This document shows, in pieces, positions 63,161 through 64,000 of a DNA stretch of 64,000 nucleotides. The notes beneath the pieces are model-generated. The model was not told where the DNA came from, did no database searches, and saw only the letters and a program-made list of their open reading frames with translations. Position 1 is the stretch's first letter. Each line of letters starts with the position of its first letter. The DNA lies in contig JBBBDQ010000399.1 of NCBI GenBank assembly GCA_037127315.1, positions 494,501 to 558,500 on the forward strand. The letters are read 5' to 3'. The stretch is from Ascarosepion bandense (lineage: Eukaryota; Mollusca; Cephalopoda; Sepiida; Sepiidae). The translations under genes were made by a program, and so were the position numbers.

Positions 63161-64000
63161 CTCTCTTATTTATTTCTAGCAAAATTTTCCTGTTAATACT
63201 CTGCTCAGCTTCTGCGATGCCTCCTTGGCCATGCCAATTCACATTCTGATCTCATAATGTGCCTTATAATTTTCTCAGAATTCTTCAGTAGATCAATATT
63301 TTTGTTGTTTTAATTCACTTCTAGATCTTTGAGGAGATTGCTCAACATTAAATGTCATATAGGATGACTGATATTGTAATTGCCATTGCCACATGAAACG
63401 TGCGTGAGAGAACTGACAAACTGCGGATATATATTGTAAAAGGTTTTATTTCCTTTACGGCACTTGTGCAGCGGTGAAAACTGCAATTAAGACAAACAAA
63501 TTACATGAGCACATGGAGGAAGAATGTACACAAGGATAGATAATTACAAAATTCGAAAAAAATAAGAAAATAAACAATGAAAATTTACATAGATAGTTAT
63601 AACAAAAACGTGAAATTATAGCAAGTGTTTAAACATCAAGAATCATTTGAATCGCCAAATCAATACATTAAGGAATGGTCTAAAAAGCAACCAATTAAGG
63701 AATGATCTAAAAAGCAATAAACACTTTAGAAAAATTAAATTTCATTGACTATAGAAGTTGTTGAGGGTTTGCTGAAAATTTAATGGAAAAAATGTTAATT
63801 TCCTCGTTGGCACCTCGTGTGGTCTATGGCAATTGAGTTAACAGTACCGAACGAATGTGATGCCACTGGAGATAACAAATTTACGTCTGCCTTCTTAGAA
63901 GGTCTCAATCCAAAAGACTGTTAAGGGGAGTTTTATTTCTTACGCAGAGACCAAAAATCATATATTTTAGAAAAAGGTTGTTATTTGTTATATTTTTATT
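63161..64000. other. No recognised feature
   Basis: AT-rich. 63230-63290 is a diverged RTE-like continuation at most. The rest has no supported feature. Confidence 0.45.

Overview
This window is AT-rich eukaryotic DNA in which no host protein-coding gene can be supported. Nearly everything recognisable is a transposable element, a decayed fragment of one, or a simple repeat. The content suggests a cephalopod mollusc, most likely an octopus-type genome: dense AT, CA, TCTA and TC microsatellites, an abundant tRNA-derived SINE of the octopus type, RTE-like and CR1/jockey-like LINE debris, Penelope-like elements with GIY-YIG nucleases, and Tc1/mariner elements. The species is an inference from repeat style and cannot be proved from the sequence alone.

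Layout. 0-5 kb: a MITE, an inverted pair of hammerhead-bearing SINEs with another SINE nested in one of them, and an RTE-like LINE on the minus strand (2.1-4.2 kb). 5-15 kb: two copies of a dispersed repeat, long AT arrays, two Helitron-like elements (one split by a solo LTR), a LINE-LINE chimera at 11.7-12.3 kb and a palindromic MITE. 15-22 kb: an 0.9-kb solo LTR carrying internal minisatellites, a CR1-like LINE with a perfect 310-bp tandem duplication, and R4/Dong-like LINE pieces next to TAA repeats, then a mariner remnant beside a second MITE copy. 22-29 kb: a third Helitron-like element, a head-to-tail series of composite 5S rRNA-tRNA SINEs, and a dimeric repeat sharing a LINE 3' tail. 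29-36 kb: a nearly readable Penelope-like element (RT plus GIY-YIG), four RTE fragments and a second Penelope-like element with a hammerhead remnant. 36-43 kb: a foldback element with a 75-bp coding-phase minisatellite, and shuffled duplicated blocks. 43-51 kb: more SINEs and an almost full-length RTE-like LINE, followed by a GT array of about 300 bp. 51-64 kb: a third Penelope-like nuclease fragment, CR1-like 3' ends, a Tc1 element inserted in an AT array, and a solo LTR inserted in RTE debris.

The most interesting signal is a SINE family in which a tRNA-like pol III promoter is followed by a type I hammerhead ribozyme motif. Nine copies carry all or part of the motif; two plus-strand copies and two minus-strand copies keep all core residues. 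Two subfamilies use different but complementary stem I sequences, which argues that the RNA fold was selected. Also notable are the composite 5S-tRNA SINE array, three solo LTRs with exact target-site duplications, and the foldback element. How these parts work together is mostly parasitic: LINE machinery probably mobilised the SINEs, and AT arrays adjoin most hammerhead SINE ends.
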